Shown here one piece after another: positions 51,780 through 63,367 of a stretch of DNA of 64,000 bases (position 1 is the stretch's first letter; each line of letters opens with the position of its first letter). Source of the stretch: Prionace glauca (lineage: Eukaryota > Chordata > Chondrichthyes > Carcharhiniformes > Carcharhinidae); the NCBI GenBank assembly GCA_037974335.1, contig CM075760.1, forward strand, positions 33,737,609 through 33,801,608. Direction: 5' to 3'. The position numbers were made by a program, and so were the translations under genes. The notes under the pieces are model-generated. The model made no database searches, was not told the origin of the DNA, and saw only the letters and a list, made by a program, of their open reading frames with translations.

Positions 51780-54420
51780 CCATTTAAGGATAGTGGTTTG
51801 CCCTCTGCAGCTTTTCCAGTGCTATTACATTACTCCTGCAAGGTGAGTTTCCGAACTCCACACAATACACCAGCTATTGCCTAACCAACAGTTTATATCG
51901 TTACAACATCAGCTCCATTCTCTCATAAACTCTTTGCCTTGGCTAAAAATGGCAAGCATACCACATGCCTTTATCAACCTCTTCATCCACCTGCCCTGCT
52001 GCATATCCACAACAAAGCCCCTCGGAGCTTCACAGGATCCTTTTGGTCATGGTGTATTCCCTTGCCTTCTTTGTCCTGCTCGAATACATCATTTCACATT
52101 GATCGGGATCGAATTCAATTTGCCACTGATCAGCCCATCTCACCAGCTCATCTATATTGTCCAGCGACGGGACTCTATCCTGCTGTCAATTTATCGCCTC
52201 ACAAATGTTTGTATCCCCGGTAACTCACCGATCAAGTTCCCACTTTCAAGTCTAAATCATTCATATAAATAACAGATGGAAAGACCCCAAAACCGATCCC
52301 CATCGGACCCCAAAGTACTAACGCTTCCAGTTTGAAAAAAAAACTTATTAACTGCTTTATGATCCTGTTCTGCTACATTAATGGACCGCTGTACATGCAC
52401 TCCACGTTTCCTCGGAAATTCCATGTCTATCATGTTTTCCTTTGGTCTTGATTGTACTGCCTGAGTGCATAACCTCAGACTGACCAGATCGAATTCCGTT
52501 TGCAATAGATCAGCTCAGCTGGCCAGCCCGTCTACATCCTCCAGAGAAACAAAGCTATCGTCCTCCCTATTTACCAGCTGAAGCATGGAACGGGTTAATG
52601 AACTGTGTAATACTTAGAGATTTGTAAAAAAAAACTGTAAAACTTGTTTTCGTGCATCCAAGAACAGATAGGAGAACAGAGACACCAGTTATTATTTTTC
52701 CCAGCTAATTGTATTCAGGAATGCAGCTAACCCAGGCAGTATCCATTTTGTGTTTTTTAGTATTGTGTTACATGCATGCCTTTTGTGACCGGATAACAAT
52801 AAATTCATACATATCTATTACATACTACCGACATAAATGCTTATCATATAAATTGCTATACAGGTGCCTTCGAATATAAAATTGTTATGCAGGTTCCTGC
52901 ACCCTTGTATGTCATTTGACATGTTTGTGCAAAACCTTATTAAATGCCTTCTGGAAATCTAAGTACATTATATCCCGTCATCCACAGCACATGTGACTCC
53001 TACAAGGAAGTCCAATACATTGGTTACATGTGATTTTCGTTTCGCAATATCATGCTGACTCTGCCTAATTACCTTGAACTGTGCCCTGCTATAACATCTT
53101 TAATAATCTCTTCAACTATTTTTCCTCCGACTGAGATAATGCTAACTGTCTTATGGCTTACCTGTTATTCAAAAAAAAGGTCACATTTGCGATCTTCCAC
53201 TCCAACAGAATTTTCTCCGAAACTCAAGAGTTTTGAGAAATTGGAAACAATCAACAATCTGATCAGCCACTTCTTTAAGAACCAGCCAGTGAGTGCCATT
53301 CAGATCCCGGAATTTCTCAGCCCACAGACCCAACAAATTGTTCAATACTATTTGCTGCTTATGCTGACTTTCCTGAGTTCTTCCTCACTTCCATTTCCTG
53401 ATTTACAGCTATTTCTCGGATATTACTTGTGCCCACTGTAATGAAGCCCAGTGTAAATACCTCTTTTAGTAATCTGCCACAGCCCAACTTTCCGTTACCG
53501 ATTTCCCAGATGCACTTTTATGGGGCATCGCTCACGTTATTAATTCTATTTTTAGTTCAATCGCTAAAGAAATTCTTACTTTTCATGCTACAGTTAATGG
53601 TTAGCTGTCGCTGATACTCCAGTGTTTTTTTTCTCTTTTCTATAATTTAGCCGTTCTTTTAAGTGCTTTATATCTTTTCCAATCTTCTGATGTGCTATTC
53701 ATCTTTGCACAAGTTATATTTTGTTTTCTTCAATTTAATGTTGTCTTTAACGTTTTTAGATGACCTCTGAAATTAGGTCCCTATCTGAATTTTTACTTTC
53801 TTATTGGAATGTATCTATTTTGTGTTCTGAAGTGTCCATTCAAATGTCTTTCGTTGAACCTCTACTGATTTATCCTTTAAAGACATTTTTTGTTCTCTCT
53901 CGCGAGTTCCACTTTCCTTCCCCCATAGTTACCCTTATTTAAGTTTAAAATAATAGTCTTTTCTCCCTCAAACTAAAAGCAAAATTCAATCTTATTATTA
54001 TGATATCTGCTAATAAACAGTACCTTCACCAAAAGTTTCAATGAATCCCATTCCATTGCACAATATCAAGTCTAGTATAACTTACTCACTGGTTGGTTGC
54101 AAAACGAATAATTCTATGAAATAACCCAGGGGAAAAAAATCTATTATGTCCTCATCTATGCTACGTTTACCCATCTGATTTTTGCTATCTATATGTAGGT
54201 TAACATCATCCATGATTATTATCATACCATTCTGACAAGAATACATTATCTCTTGCTTTATAATCTGTCCTACCATATAGCCGCAGTAAGGGCCCACAAG
54301 TGACTTATTACTTTTATCACTTCTTACCACAACTCAAATTGCCTCCATATCATGCTTTCCTGATCTTAGGTCATTCCGCTCTAATGTCATCATTAATTAT
54401 CAGAGACACACACCATAGAG
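51780..54420 (-). mobile_element. Old CR1-like LINE
   Basis: Minus-strand order is conserved: C-terminal RT (about 51,850), the FADDT region (about 52,250-52,330), the AFDKV/HGF region (about 52,930-53,070) and endonuclease-like remnants (about 53,990-54,330). All frames are broken, and only short stretches can be read. The left arm of an inverted repeat lies inside it. Confidence 0.6.
53572..53758 (+). repeat. Inverted repeat, left arm
   Basis: About 185 bp that reappears as a near-exact reverse complement at 54,596-54,778 (for example TTAATGGTTAGCTGTCGCTG versus CAGCGACAGCTAACCATTAA). Only a few differences are visible, one being in an A/T run. Confidence 0.9.
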
Positions 54421-54595
54421 AAAGAAAATATTGTAGAAGTCGGGAGACATTTGGAGCTCAATAGACATTGTTTGTTTCGATTTAATGGTATAGTCACTAC
54501 GTTATGAAATAAAAACCGAAAATGCCGGATAAATTCAGCAGGTCTGAAAGTTTCTGCAGAGATAGACAGAATTAATCTTTAAGATATATATGATC

Positions 54596-54778
54596 TACGT
54601 TAAAGACAACATTAAATTGAAGAAAACAAAATATAACTTGTGCAAAGATGAATAGCACATCAGAAGATTGGAAAAGATATAAAGCACTTAAAAGAACGGC
54701 AAAATTATAGAAAAGAGAAAAAAACACTGGAGTATCAGCGACAGCTAACCATTAACTTTAGCATGAAAAGTAAGAAAC
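54596..54778 (-). repeat. Inverted repeat, right arm
   Basis: Reverse complement of 53,572-53,758, ending exactly where the CR1 copy starts (AAAAGTAAGAA/ACTCTGC). About 840 bp separate the arms. Confidence 0.9.
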
Positions 54779-55457
54779 TCTGCACCCTGAAAGTTGGGAA
54801 TCAAGTAGACAAGGTTGTTAAGAAGGCATACGGTGTCTTGGCGTTTATTGGTAGGGGGATTGAATTTAGGAGTCGCAGCGTCATGATGCAACTGTACACA
54901 ACTCTGGTGCGGCCACACTTGGAGTTTTGTGTGCAGTTCTGGTCCCCACATTACAGGAAGGATGTAGAGGCTTTGGAGAGGGTGCAGAGGAGGTTTACCA
55001 GGATGTTGCCTGGTATGGAGGGGAGATCCTATGAGGAGAGACTGAGAGATTTGGGGTTGTTTTCGCTGGAAAGAAGGCGGCTAAGAGGGGATCTCATTGA
55101 AACATATAAGATGATTAGAGGTTTAGAGGGTAGATAGTGATAGCCTTTTTCCTAGGATGGAGAAAGCTAGCACGAGGGGGCACGACTTTAAATTAAGGGG
55201 GGGTAGTTATAGGACTGATGTCAGGGGTAGGTTCTTTACCCAGAGGGTGGTGAGGGACTGGAATGCCCTGCCAGCTGCAGTTGTAAATGCACCTAGTTTG
55301 GGGGCGTTTAAGAGATCTGTGGATAGGTTTATGGATGAAAAGGGATTGGTTTAGGCTAGTGGGTCATTGTTTTGTAACTGGTTGGCGCAACATCGTGGGC
55401 CGAAGGGCCTGTTCTGCGCTGTAATGTTCTATGTTCTATGTTCTATGTTCTATGTTC
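54779..55457 (+). mobile_element. CR1-clade LINE, 5'-truncated, young
   Basis: Same subfamily as the element at 42,233. The plus-strand frame 54,763-55,137 holds QVDKVVKKAYGVLAFIGRGIEFRSRSVMMQLYTTLVRPHLEF, followed after a small break at about 55,130 by RTDVRGRFFTQRVVRDWNALPAAVVNAP (55,157-55,354). It ends in five GTTCTAT repeats at 55,425-55,457. Confidence 0.92.
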
Positions 55458-56879
55458 TACTTACAGTACTGAGGAAAAGTTTAAAAAAACTACTTAGTAA
55501 GCGATGGAGTAGAATAACAGAATGTAGATAGGTCAGCGCCAAAGAAATATGGACAATTCTATCCCGAACATAAAGACAAAGAGGAGTGTTAATGATTCCA
55601 TGGAGGAATGAAGGATGTTAATGGTGGCAAAAGGCGAGCGAATGATGGAACTGACCAAACAGTGACAGGTGCTCAAATAGGTGGATGGTTTCTCTTGTGT
55701 TGGGGCAGGACAGGAGATCGGAAAAAACAACTAACAGCAATCTACAAATGTTGGGGGTGGGGGACGGAGTGTTAAAATTAATAGGGATGGGGAGGAGGGT
55801 TAATATCCATAGTTTTTGAAATCAACGTTGATTCCAGTATCCTGCAATGTTCTGAAAGGGAACATGAAGTTTTGTCATTCAAATCATTTGGGCATCAGCA
55901 AAGCAAAGCAGTAGGTCTACGAAGGGCATGTGGGCATGAGGTGAATTATCTGACATGTTTCCCTGTTGATATTATCAAGGCCGTAGCTCACTTACAGAAC
56001 GATCATTTTGACAAGCGAGATGACGATTAATTCTCTCGATTGCATTTGCACTACACTCTGCGCTGTCTCCGATATCAATGTACAAGGACAATAAATTTTA
56101 TATATATTCCACTATATTCCAAAATACCTTGGTACTGCTCGCATTTCATGAGGGTTAGTCTCAGTTATTATTGTACCAAAAAATGTATCTTTCTATTTTA
56201 TTCCGACAGTGTCTCCACGTTCACTGCACTTGGTGCTATAAGTTCTAAACCATGTCTCGACAATTATTTGTCCCAACGATACATCAAAATATACACAACA
56301 GGGCACGTGTCAATAGTTCCTTCACTAGAAATTCTAAATTCATTCTTGATCTTTTGAAAGCACTTTCAACATGTGTGATCTATCAGAACAACCTAAGTGC
56401 TGTGGTGTTTCCACAGAGTGCAGCATTTGCTTGTGATGGGTTCCACTTCATACACCTCCTCCATGTTAGCAAATAGTTATTTCAAATTGTTCGATTGTAA
56501 ATCTGTTCAAATCTTTGTATAACAACAGAATACTAAACACGAGGAAGTTAACAAAAAAACAAATCAACTCGTCAATTATAACCACATTATGGTAGGATAG
56601 GAAGATATGTTTTTCATTAGAAATGTGACCTTAGTTCGGTATACAAAATTGGCACTTTGATTGGTGCAGATGCCAGGACCGAGACTTGGCGGAGACTTAT
56701 GGGCCGAGTAGGTGCCGCAAATTTGCAGACAACAATTCACCCAAGTCGGCAATATGTTCAACTCCCTAACTAATGTAACAAATGAAAGGCATGAAATCAT
56801 CTTTTAATCTGTTTGTTCTCTGACCTGTTAATAATGTAGATGTTGTAATTTAACTGTCCCTCTGGAGACTCTGACCTGG
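55458..56879. other. Intergenic, no gene recognised
   Basis: 1.4 kb upstream of the GPCR gene, without recognisable exon or repeat. A 105-codon frame at 56,040-56,357 lacks motifs. Confidence 0.4.
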
Positions 56880-56886
56880 TATAAAG
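56880..56886 (+). promoter_or_regulatory. Possible TATA box of the GPCR gene
   Basis: TATAAAG lies 76 bp before the start codon at 56,956, a plausible distance for a core promoter with a short 5' UTR. It is a pattern match only. Confidence 0.4.
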
Positions 56887-56955
56887 GAGAGAGTCTTTTG
56901 CTCTTGCGCTGATCGTATGTGCAACTTGCAGAATTCAATTAGTTTCTGAAAGGTG

Positions 56956-59394
56956 ATGCATGGGCCAGCGAATGGACCATTTTATGCTATTTATTATCCA
57001 ATACTCGCTGCCATTGGTGTCCCAGGTAAGAGATGAATGTCAGCTAAATTGCTCATTTGTCTTGTGTTGATAAACGTCTCATTGTATTTTAGTGTATAAG
57101 AGTGCATTACTTCCATTTGCATTATGCAGTATGACATTCACATTTCGGCACATTGCATTTCATACCTGTAGAAAAACTGCTTACTAAAATGCAGGAATAT
57201 AAATTATAATTGTAACATTGCACACACGCTATGTTGTTCAACATTTCTACTGAACCAGAGAAATGTGTATCAAGCAAGAGTGCTAAATGTTTGATCAAAG
57301 AAGTATGTTATCTCAATAAATCTCAGATAAGGTAAGGGAGAAAAAAAACTGATACTTTGACGATGAGAATTCCAGGGAATAGGTCCCGGACAGCGAAGGA
57401 GATAACTACAATGATGGATCGTTAATATCTGGAATTGACAAGAGGGCAAATATAGAAAAAAATTACCATCTCAGATAGTTGTAGGGCTGCAGCATTTACA
57501 TGGATGGGGATTGGAGAGGCTGACGAGGCTAACGAGGTAATGGATCATATGGAGGGAGCACTAAAACGGAGGTGTAACTACTCAATGGTTCATAACAGCT
57601 CAGCAAGCACAGTGCTACTGGGTGAACGGGGTGGGGGCATGAGTAAGAGCATTGGAAACAAATGTTTTGGGTCAGTTGCAGTTCACCGAGAATGCACGGA
57701 GTCTATTCCGATGGTCATGGGTCTAGGTATCAGAAAGGATTTCAGTCGCTGTTATCCTGAGGCGCTGTTTGATGACATGCAACGTCATGGGCCACACTAG
57801 AAAGTAAACATATACAGCGTCGGTTCTTACTTTGTCTTAAGTTGAAGTTTACTTATTAGTTACATGTAAACTTGCATTTAACATTGCAATGAAGTTGCTG
57901 TGAGAATCACCTAACCGCCTCAGTCTGGCGCCTGTTCAGGTACATAGCGGATGAATTTGGCAAGGTCAATGCACTGAACCAGCACGTATTTCGGAATGTG
58001 GGAGGAAACCAGAGCACATGGTGGAAAACTGCGCACACATGGGGAGAACGCACAGGCTCTAGATAGACAGCGACTGAAGCCTGGAACCGATCCCAGGTCA
58101 CTGACGCTATGAGGTCACAGTGCTATCCATTGTACCACCATGCCGCTTATGGTCAACATGGGATTGTGGGCATCTGAATGTTCAGCCCACCATCAAAACA
58201 GAACATCAATATTTTAAAGAGTCACCACCGCAATCAAAATCAGTGGTCAGAGAACGGAATTTTTGACAATGAGTGATTGTTATCTTCAATGAAATGACAG
58301 ATATTTAATCCAGCAGTGGCCGTATAATAAATAGTGATGGCATTGCAATTATTGAAATCCGGAGGTGACAAATGAATGGATCAAAAATGTTTAAGTCACT
58401 GATTGGATCAGTGAGTAGCTGTTTTTTGAAGTCCGCTCGGTAACATCTCTCTCTTTTTTTTTCTTTTCCAGCCAACTTGATGGCGATCATCATCCTATCC
58501 CGTGGACGGTGCGGACTCTCGCGGTGCATCACCTACTACCTAGTGGCGATAGCAGTGACCGATTTCCTTGTCATGGTTACCGCTGTTATCCTCAACCGGA
58601 TAGGTGGCATTTACTTCAGGTTCAGTGTCCTATCTACCACCCCCGGATGTGCTGTCAGCACTGTGCTGGTGTATTCAACACGGGATGGTTCAGTCTGGTT
58701 AACAGTGGCTTTCACCTTAGACCGGTATGTGGCCATCTGTTGTCAGAGACTAAAGGCCAGATACTGCACTGAGAAAACAGCATTGCTGGTTATAGGATTT
58801 ATTTGTACTCCAAGCTACGTCAAGAACACCCCTTTCTACTTCACCTATCAGCCCTTGTACATCCTGGACGGGGTGCCTTGGTTCTGTGATATTATGTCCA
58901 GCTATTATTCTTTGCCTGCCTGGCAGGCCTATGACTGGCTGGACCATATATTAACGCCCTTTCTACCATTCCTCCTCATTCTGATTCTCAATGCTCTAAC
59001 AGTGAAGCACATTTTAGTGGCCAGCAAAGCCCGCAGGAGACTCCGGAGCACCGAGAATCATGGAGATCCAGAGATGGCGAACCGCAAGAGATCCATTGTC
59101 TTGCTATTCACCATCTCACTCAGTTTCCTCCTCCTGTGGGCCACCTACGTCGGACATTTCCTCTACGTGCGGATTACGGGTGAGGCCTACTTCACCGGCC
59201 TGGATTTTAATGACCCACACTTCATCCTTCAAGAAACTACAAACATGCTCCAGTTACTCAGTTCTTGCAACAACACTTTTATCTACGCAGTAGCCCAAAC
59301 CAAGTTCCGAAATGAACTGAAGAAGGTTCTGTTACTTCCCTTCTCCATTTTCACCAGTTGCTTTAGGTTGAACATTATTTTATCATCTAGTTAA
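56956..59394 (+). CDS. Class-A GPCR, GPR139-like, two exons
   Basis: Encodes a seven-helix membrane receptor of about 330 residues. Exon 1 (56,956-57,025) reads MHGPANGPFYAIYYPILAAIGVP and ends in phase 1 at CAGGTAAGA; exon 2 (58,472-59,394) starts after TTTTCCAG and continues NLMAIIILSRGRCGLSRC. The intron splits helix 1. Visible features are ITYYLVAIAVTDFLV (helix 2), a Cys before helix 3 (TPGC) and a partner Cys in loop 2 (PWFC), LDRYVAICC with an intact DRY motif ending helix 3, LLILILNALTVKHIL (helix 5), basic loop ARRRLRS, and NNTFIYAVAQTKF (NPxxY variant) in helix 7. The classic CWxP motif of helix 6 is absent. GPR139 responds to aromatic amino acids; this protein belongs to a related fish expansion, so its ligand is unknown. 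The frame is intact. Confidence 0.93.
57848..58146 (-). mobile_element. SINE-like repeat (family B) in the GPCR intron
   Basis: GCAATGAAGTTGCTGTGAGA near the left and GATCCCAGGTCACTGACGC, GTGCTATCCATTGTACC at the right (tRNA-like head). It is inverted relative to the gene. Confidence 0.75.
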
Positions 59395-59409
59395 TGTCTG
59401 GTAATGCTT

Positions 59410-59625
59410 TCAAAGAACAAAGAACAACACAGCACTGGAAACAGGCCCTTCGGCCCAACGAGCCCGTCCCGCCGTCCCATTGTCAGTGACCTATCCTAAA
59501 AGCACATTTTTAGGATGTGGAAAGAAACCGGAGCACCCGGAGGAAACCCACGCAACCACGGGGAGAACGCGCAAATTCCCACGGACACAGGCCCAAATCC
59601 ATGTGTCCGCACAGCAACAGAGATA
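59410..59625 (-). mobile_element. SINE-like repeat (family A/B core), just after the GPCR stop
   Basis: AAGAACAACACAGCACTGGA at the left and CGGAGGAAACCCACGCAACC in the core. It begins 16 bp after the stop codon, so it may form part of the 3' UTR. Confidence 0.65.
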
Positions 59626-60381
59626 GTCTCTGAGCTGTCATGTTGCCCTCGAGATGGTCCAGTTTAAGCACACCAACGACATGAAGCAGTAGGCAACTCC
59701 CGAAGCAACATCCAAGAGCAGCCCACCACAACCTGCCGCACGCATGCCCCTTGCTGGACTTAAATGCCTGTGGAGACAAAAAATTAATTATTAAAAAGAC
59801 TCTACATCCCTGAGGCTAAAACTGAATCCCAAGCCTACAATGTTTAGTAAGGCCTCCTATATCCCCCTAAATGTAGACCGCTCATGTGGCTCTCCAAGTG
59901 ACTCTTAAACAACCCTAGCGTGCCTGCTTCCACCGCCTTACTCGGCAGTGCATTCCACATCCCCACTACCCTTTGTGTGAAAAACTGCCCTCTAATATTA
60001 GTCTTATACCTAGCCCCCCTCACCCTAAGCCCGTGACCCCTCGTTCTATCCATTTCTAATAGCGGGAAAAGCTTGCCACCATTTACTCTATCTATCCCCT
60101 TCATAACGTTGCTGTCTAAAGTCAGAAACACCAATCATTTGCAAACATTTGCAACACCAATCTCGCAATGCAGCAATCAGAATTAACATGTGGTATATGA
60201 GGAGTAACAAAATAAAAGTTATCGTCAAAACAATAGTGCACATGAAATGGCAGATGGAAACAAGGCACATCCTATGGGTTTTCCGTGATTTCAGATGGAT
60301 GATATCAGACAGAACAGAACAGGGAGAGAGGGTCCCTGGAATGATGCTCAGTGAATTCTGGGAATTTGTATCAGGGGGAAT
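59626..60381 (-). mobile_element. CR1-like C-terminal fragment (59,790-60,115) and flanks
   Basis: The minus strand 60,134-59,844 is open and reads VMKGIDRVNGGKLFPLLEMDRTRGHGLRVRGARYKTNIRGQFFTQRVVGMWNALP in pieces, the CR1 C-terminal block of a third subfamily. The flanks to either side show nothing nameable. Confidence 0.75.
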
Positions 60382-60800
60382 AAGAACATAAGGAATAGGA
60401 GCAGGAATAGGCCATCTGGCCCTTCGAGAATAAACTAGGCTTGTACTCGTTAGAGTTTAGAAGAATGAGGGGAGATCTCATTGAGACGTATAAGATGATA
60501 AATGGGATGGATAGGATAGAGGTGGTGAGACTCTTCCCGCTCAGAAAGGACAGTAGAACTAGGGGGCACAGCCTCAAGATCAAGGGGTAGCGGTTTAGAA
60601 CGGAGTTGAGGAAGAACTTCTTCACTCAAAGGGTGGTGAATCTCTGGAATTCTCTGCCTGTTGAAGTGGTGGAGGCTATCTCGCTAAATATTTTTAAGAA
60701 GCGGGTTGATGGGTTTTTGATAAGAGGGGGGATTAAGGGTAACGGGGAGAGGGCGGGAATGTGGAACTGAGCCACGACAGATCAGCCATGGTCTTATTGA
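60382..60800 (+). mobile_element. CR1-clade LINE with internally inverted 3' end
   Basis: The first 47 bp (AAGAACATAAGGAATAGGAGC to CATCTGGCCCTTCGAG) are the element's 3' terminus in minus orientation. At 60,429 the sequence switches to plus-strand C-terminal RT (NKLGLYSLEFRRMRGDLIETYKM onward) and ends at GTCTTATTGAA, precisely where the missing 3' terminus should follow. One small insertion or deletion and a stop (AAGGGGTAG) disrupt the frame. Confidence 0.88.
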
Positions 60801-62631
60801 ACATGGAGAAATGCAGACCAGAAACAGAAGGCAGTGGGAGATGCTTAATGGTTACAACCAGACTTTCAGTGTGTTTTCTGTTGAGTGGGGTCTTTCTCTA
60901 TCTCATGAAAAAGTAAGAGAAAAAATCCATCTTTGTGAATTTTAACCAAATGTGAAGCTGAATTCTTTGTATCAGTAAGGCCCCAGCCTGGGAGAATAAA
61001 TAGTTACTAGTGCCAAATGGGCCCCAGTTTTTGAAAATTCTGCTCTTTTTTCTCTCTGGTCAATCCCATAGATTTCAATCTTGTCATAATTTGAACATTT
61101 GTAATCGATGATGTGCTTATGTGAAATACGACTGAAGGGGGAAATTATTAACCAATTTACAATGTTTTTAACAGAATACATGAGATATTGCAAAGAGTTA
61201 AATGATTCTTGAAACAATAAGGTAATGAAATAATTACTTTACACACATACGGATGAATAAGAAAATTAAATAAATAATTATGACTATAAAAATATATGCT
61301 CTTATTTTAAATGTATTTTATGTATTGAATGAATTGTTGTTCAATTCAACCAAAAGCAAGTCACTGTAAGGTATGATGGTAACATCGAAGAGTTGAGAGC
61401 CTATGGCTTGAAAACCTTCGTGGTCAGCAGAACTCATAGCTGAAGGTTTCTGGCGAGGGAACACATTTTGCAACTTTATGAATGGGGGCATTCAATGCTT
61501 AGACATAGAATAGATTGTGCCATGCTGCAGGATCACGTTCTATCTAGTCCTGGGAATGAGCCGGTGGGAATGCTCACTTTGACCGACAGATGAGTGTCCT
61601 TAGTTAGACAGCAACAGGGAAGTGTGTTCATCCAAGAAGGGAGTCAGCATCCAAAATTAAATGGACGAATGAGATATCATTCTGCAGGGATGTAAAATGT
61701 GATTCGCTGAGAAATTTGTCACGAATTATTATTGATGTTTTTTTGCTGAATGTAATTGATTTTAAAATAATAAGGCAGGAATAATATCAGGAAATCTTTA
61801 ATCTATTTGTTTTTGATTATACATGTTTGATGCATTGGAAAGGTTCTGTCGCTCTATTCCAAAGCTACTTCACCCTTTTGGTGACCTCCGAGCAGCTGCT
61901 TTTGTTTTGTTTTCATTTTCAACAAATATTACGTCCTTATATGGAGATATCTGCCTCGTGAGTTTTATATTGTCTATAGTTAAAAACAGTATTGGTCGTC
62001 TCAAATTATCCCAGAACACTTAGTAATACTTTGGAATTAGTAATAATTTGGAAATTTGTAATCAATGATGTACTCATATACATACACCACAATCTCTTGG
62101 TTTCACCTTACGGTTTACACCTCTGTCCTGTATGTGTTCTCGATCGAGCTTGTGGTATGACTGCCTTGGAAGCATTTCATTGGGGGATATATAGAGGGAT
62201 TCTCTCTGTTAACCCATGCTGCAGCGACACTGATAGTATTTTAAGGGGCAGTGTAAAGGAAACTATCTTCTTCTGCACACTGTCCTACATCGGTCTCTGA
62301 TGAAGCAGAGCCTTTGCTGTTTAGAATTACCTGAAAGTAGTCAGTGACAGACCAGTTTATGAGTGAAATCACCGAGGTTCCCCTCATTCTTCACTCATTT
62401 CCTCTCTGGATTTTATCATGAGAAGGCAGAGATGAAGGTGTCTTTACACGAATTGTTAATGGTTGGCGCAGTGGCTCTTTCACGAAAACACCTTGAGTTC
62501 AATCATATCCCACACATGACTGGGGGAACATGCCTGTTTGGGAAAAGGGGAAAACCATTGTCATAGGGAAATGGAGCGGAGTTGATAGGTTTAGGAGAAC
62601 GAAATTAAGCAAAGCCAGGGATGGTTAATTT
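60801..62631. other. Intergenic, no gene recognised
   Basis: 1.8 kb of AT-rich DNA without recognisable exon, RNA or repeat. The 102-codon frame at 61,992-62,300 has no motif. Confidence 0.4.
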
Positions 62632-62648
62632 TTTATTCAATATTTATT
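62632..62648 (-). terminator. Polyadenylation signals of the Ig heavy-chain membrane transcript
   Basis: Two minus-strand AATAAA hexamers (62,648-62,643 and 62,637-62,632) lie about 585-600 bp past the stop at 63,231. They fit a 3' UTR of about 0.6 kb. Cleavage position was not determined. Confidence 0.55.
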
Positions 62649-63230
62649 TAAAAAAACAGAGAATATTTTACGGCGAAATTATGTTTTAAAGTTAGAAAAA
62701 TGAACATAGCGATTGAGCTTCACATTGAGAACAGAACACATATGCAGGGAATCCGTCAATATTTGTACACCTGTTACATACACCAGAAAGAGAAAACAGG
62801 ACCTTAATAGAAAGAGGAATTAACAAACGTGAATAAGGAATGAGGAAAGTTTCTTATTCATACGTGACATTTAAACTACGGGGAAACTATTAACCACAAT
62901 TACATTATAACAAAAAAAATCGTACTTTTCACACTGAAAACTGAAGTAACGTCTGTGATTGCTTCAGTTTTAGATTCAGGATGATAAACTGAGAGAACTT
63001 TACTGATAGAGTCACCAAGGGCAGATATTGTACTTGTGTCGTACAGAGATCTTGATAATGAGTTGTGGGAAGTCTGCAGCGTCCAAAATTCAATTCATCA
63101 TTTGATCTGTAACCGAAAGATACAATAATGATGTTTATGATGCGGGACATTAATGTTGCAGTTTTAATCAGTGAAACATTGAGAGATGTTTCAAATGCAT
63201 TCTGCCAGTTTGAAATGTGAGTGGATTCAA

Positions 63231-63367
63231 TCATTTCACCTTCACCAGAGTGACGGCAGCGCTGTAGAAAATGCTCAGGAAGAACAGGACGATGAATGTG
63301 GAAGCGGTTGTCCAGATGTTGCTGTTATCATCCTCATTCTCGTCAATCCAGATACGATCGGTGGGGT
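63231..63367 (-). CDS. Immunoglobulin heavy-chain membrane exon, IgM-like
   Basis: Encodes the membrane anchor of a surface immunoglobulin heavy chain, which assembles with the CD79 signalling pair in B cells. The exon follows a GTCCCGTAG acceptor in phase 1, the usual phase of Ig exons. An acidic linker (DRIWIDENEDDNSN) leads to the very conserved NIWTTASTFIVLF and FLSIFYSAAVTL transmembrane helix, and a three-residue tail KVK ends in TGA. IgM, IgW and IgNAR share this helix; the match is closest to IgM from memory. In mammals the tail's VK comes from a second exon, but here AAG-GTGAAATGA is contiguous in the genome. Constant domains must lie beyond 64,000. The gene is convergent with the GPCR. 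Confidence 0.9.

Noticed and set aside
51780-54420. Long plus-strand frames (131, 129 and 94 codons)
   Set aside because: They are antisense to an old minus-strand CR1 and have no protein resemblance of their own.
61823-62300. Two plus-strand frames of 66 and 102 codons
   Set aside because: No motifs, no splice context, and AT-rich surroundings typical of non-coding DNA.
62929-63234. 101-codon minus-strand frame directly after the Ig membrane exon
   Set aside because: It lies in the expected 3' UTR, overlaps the stop codon by one base and has no known domain.
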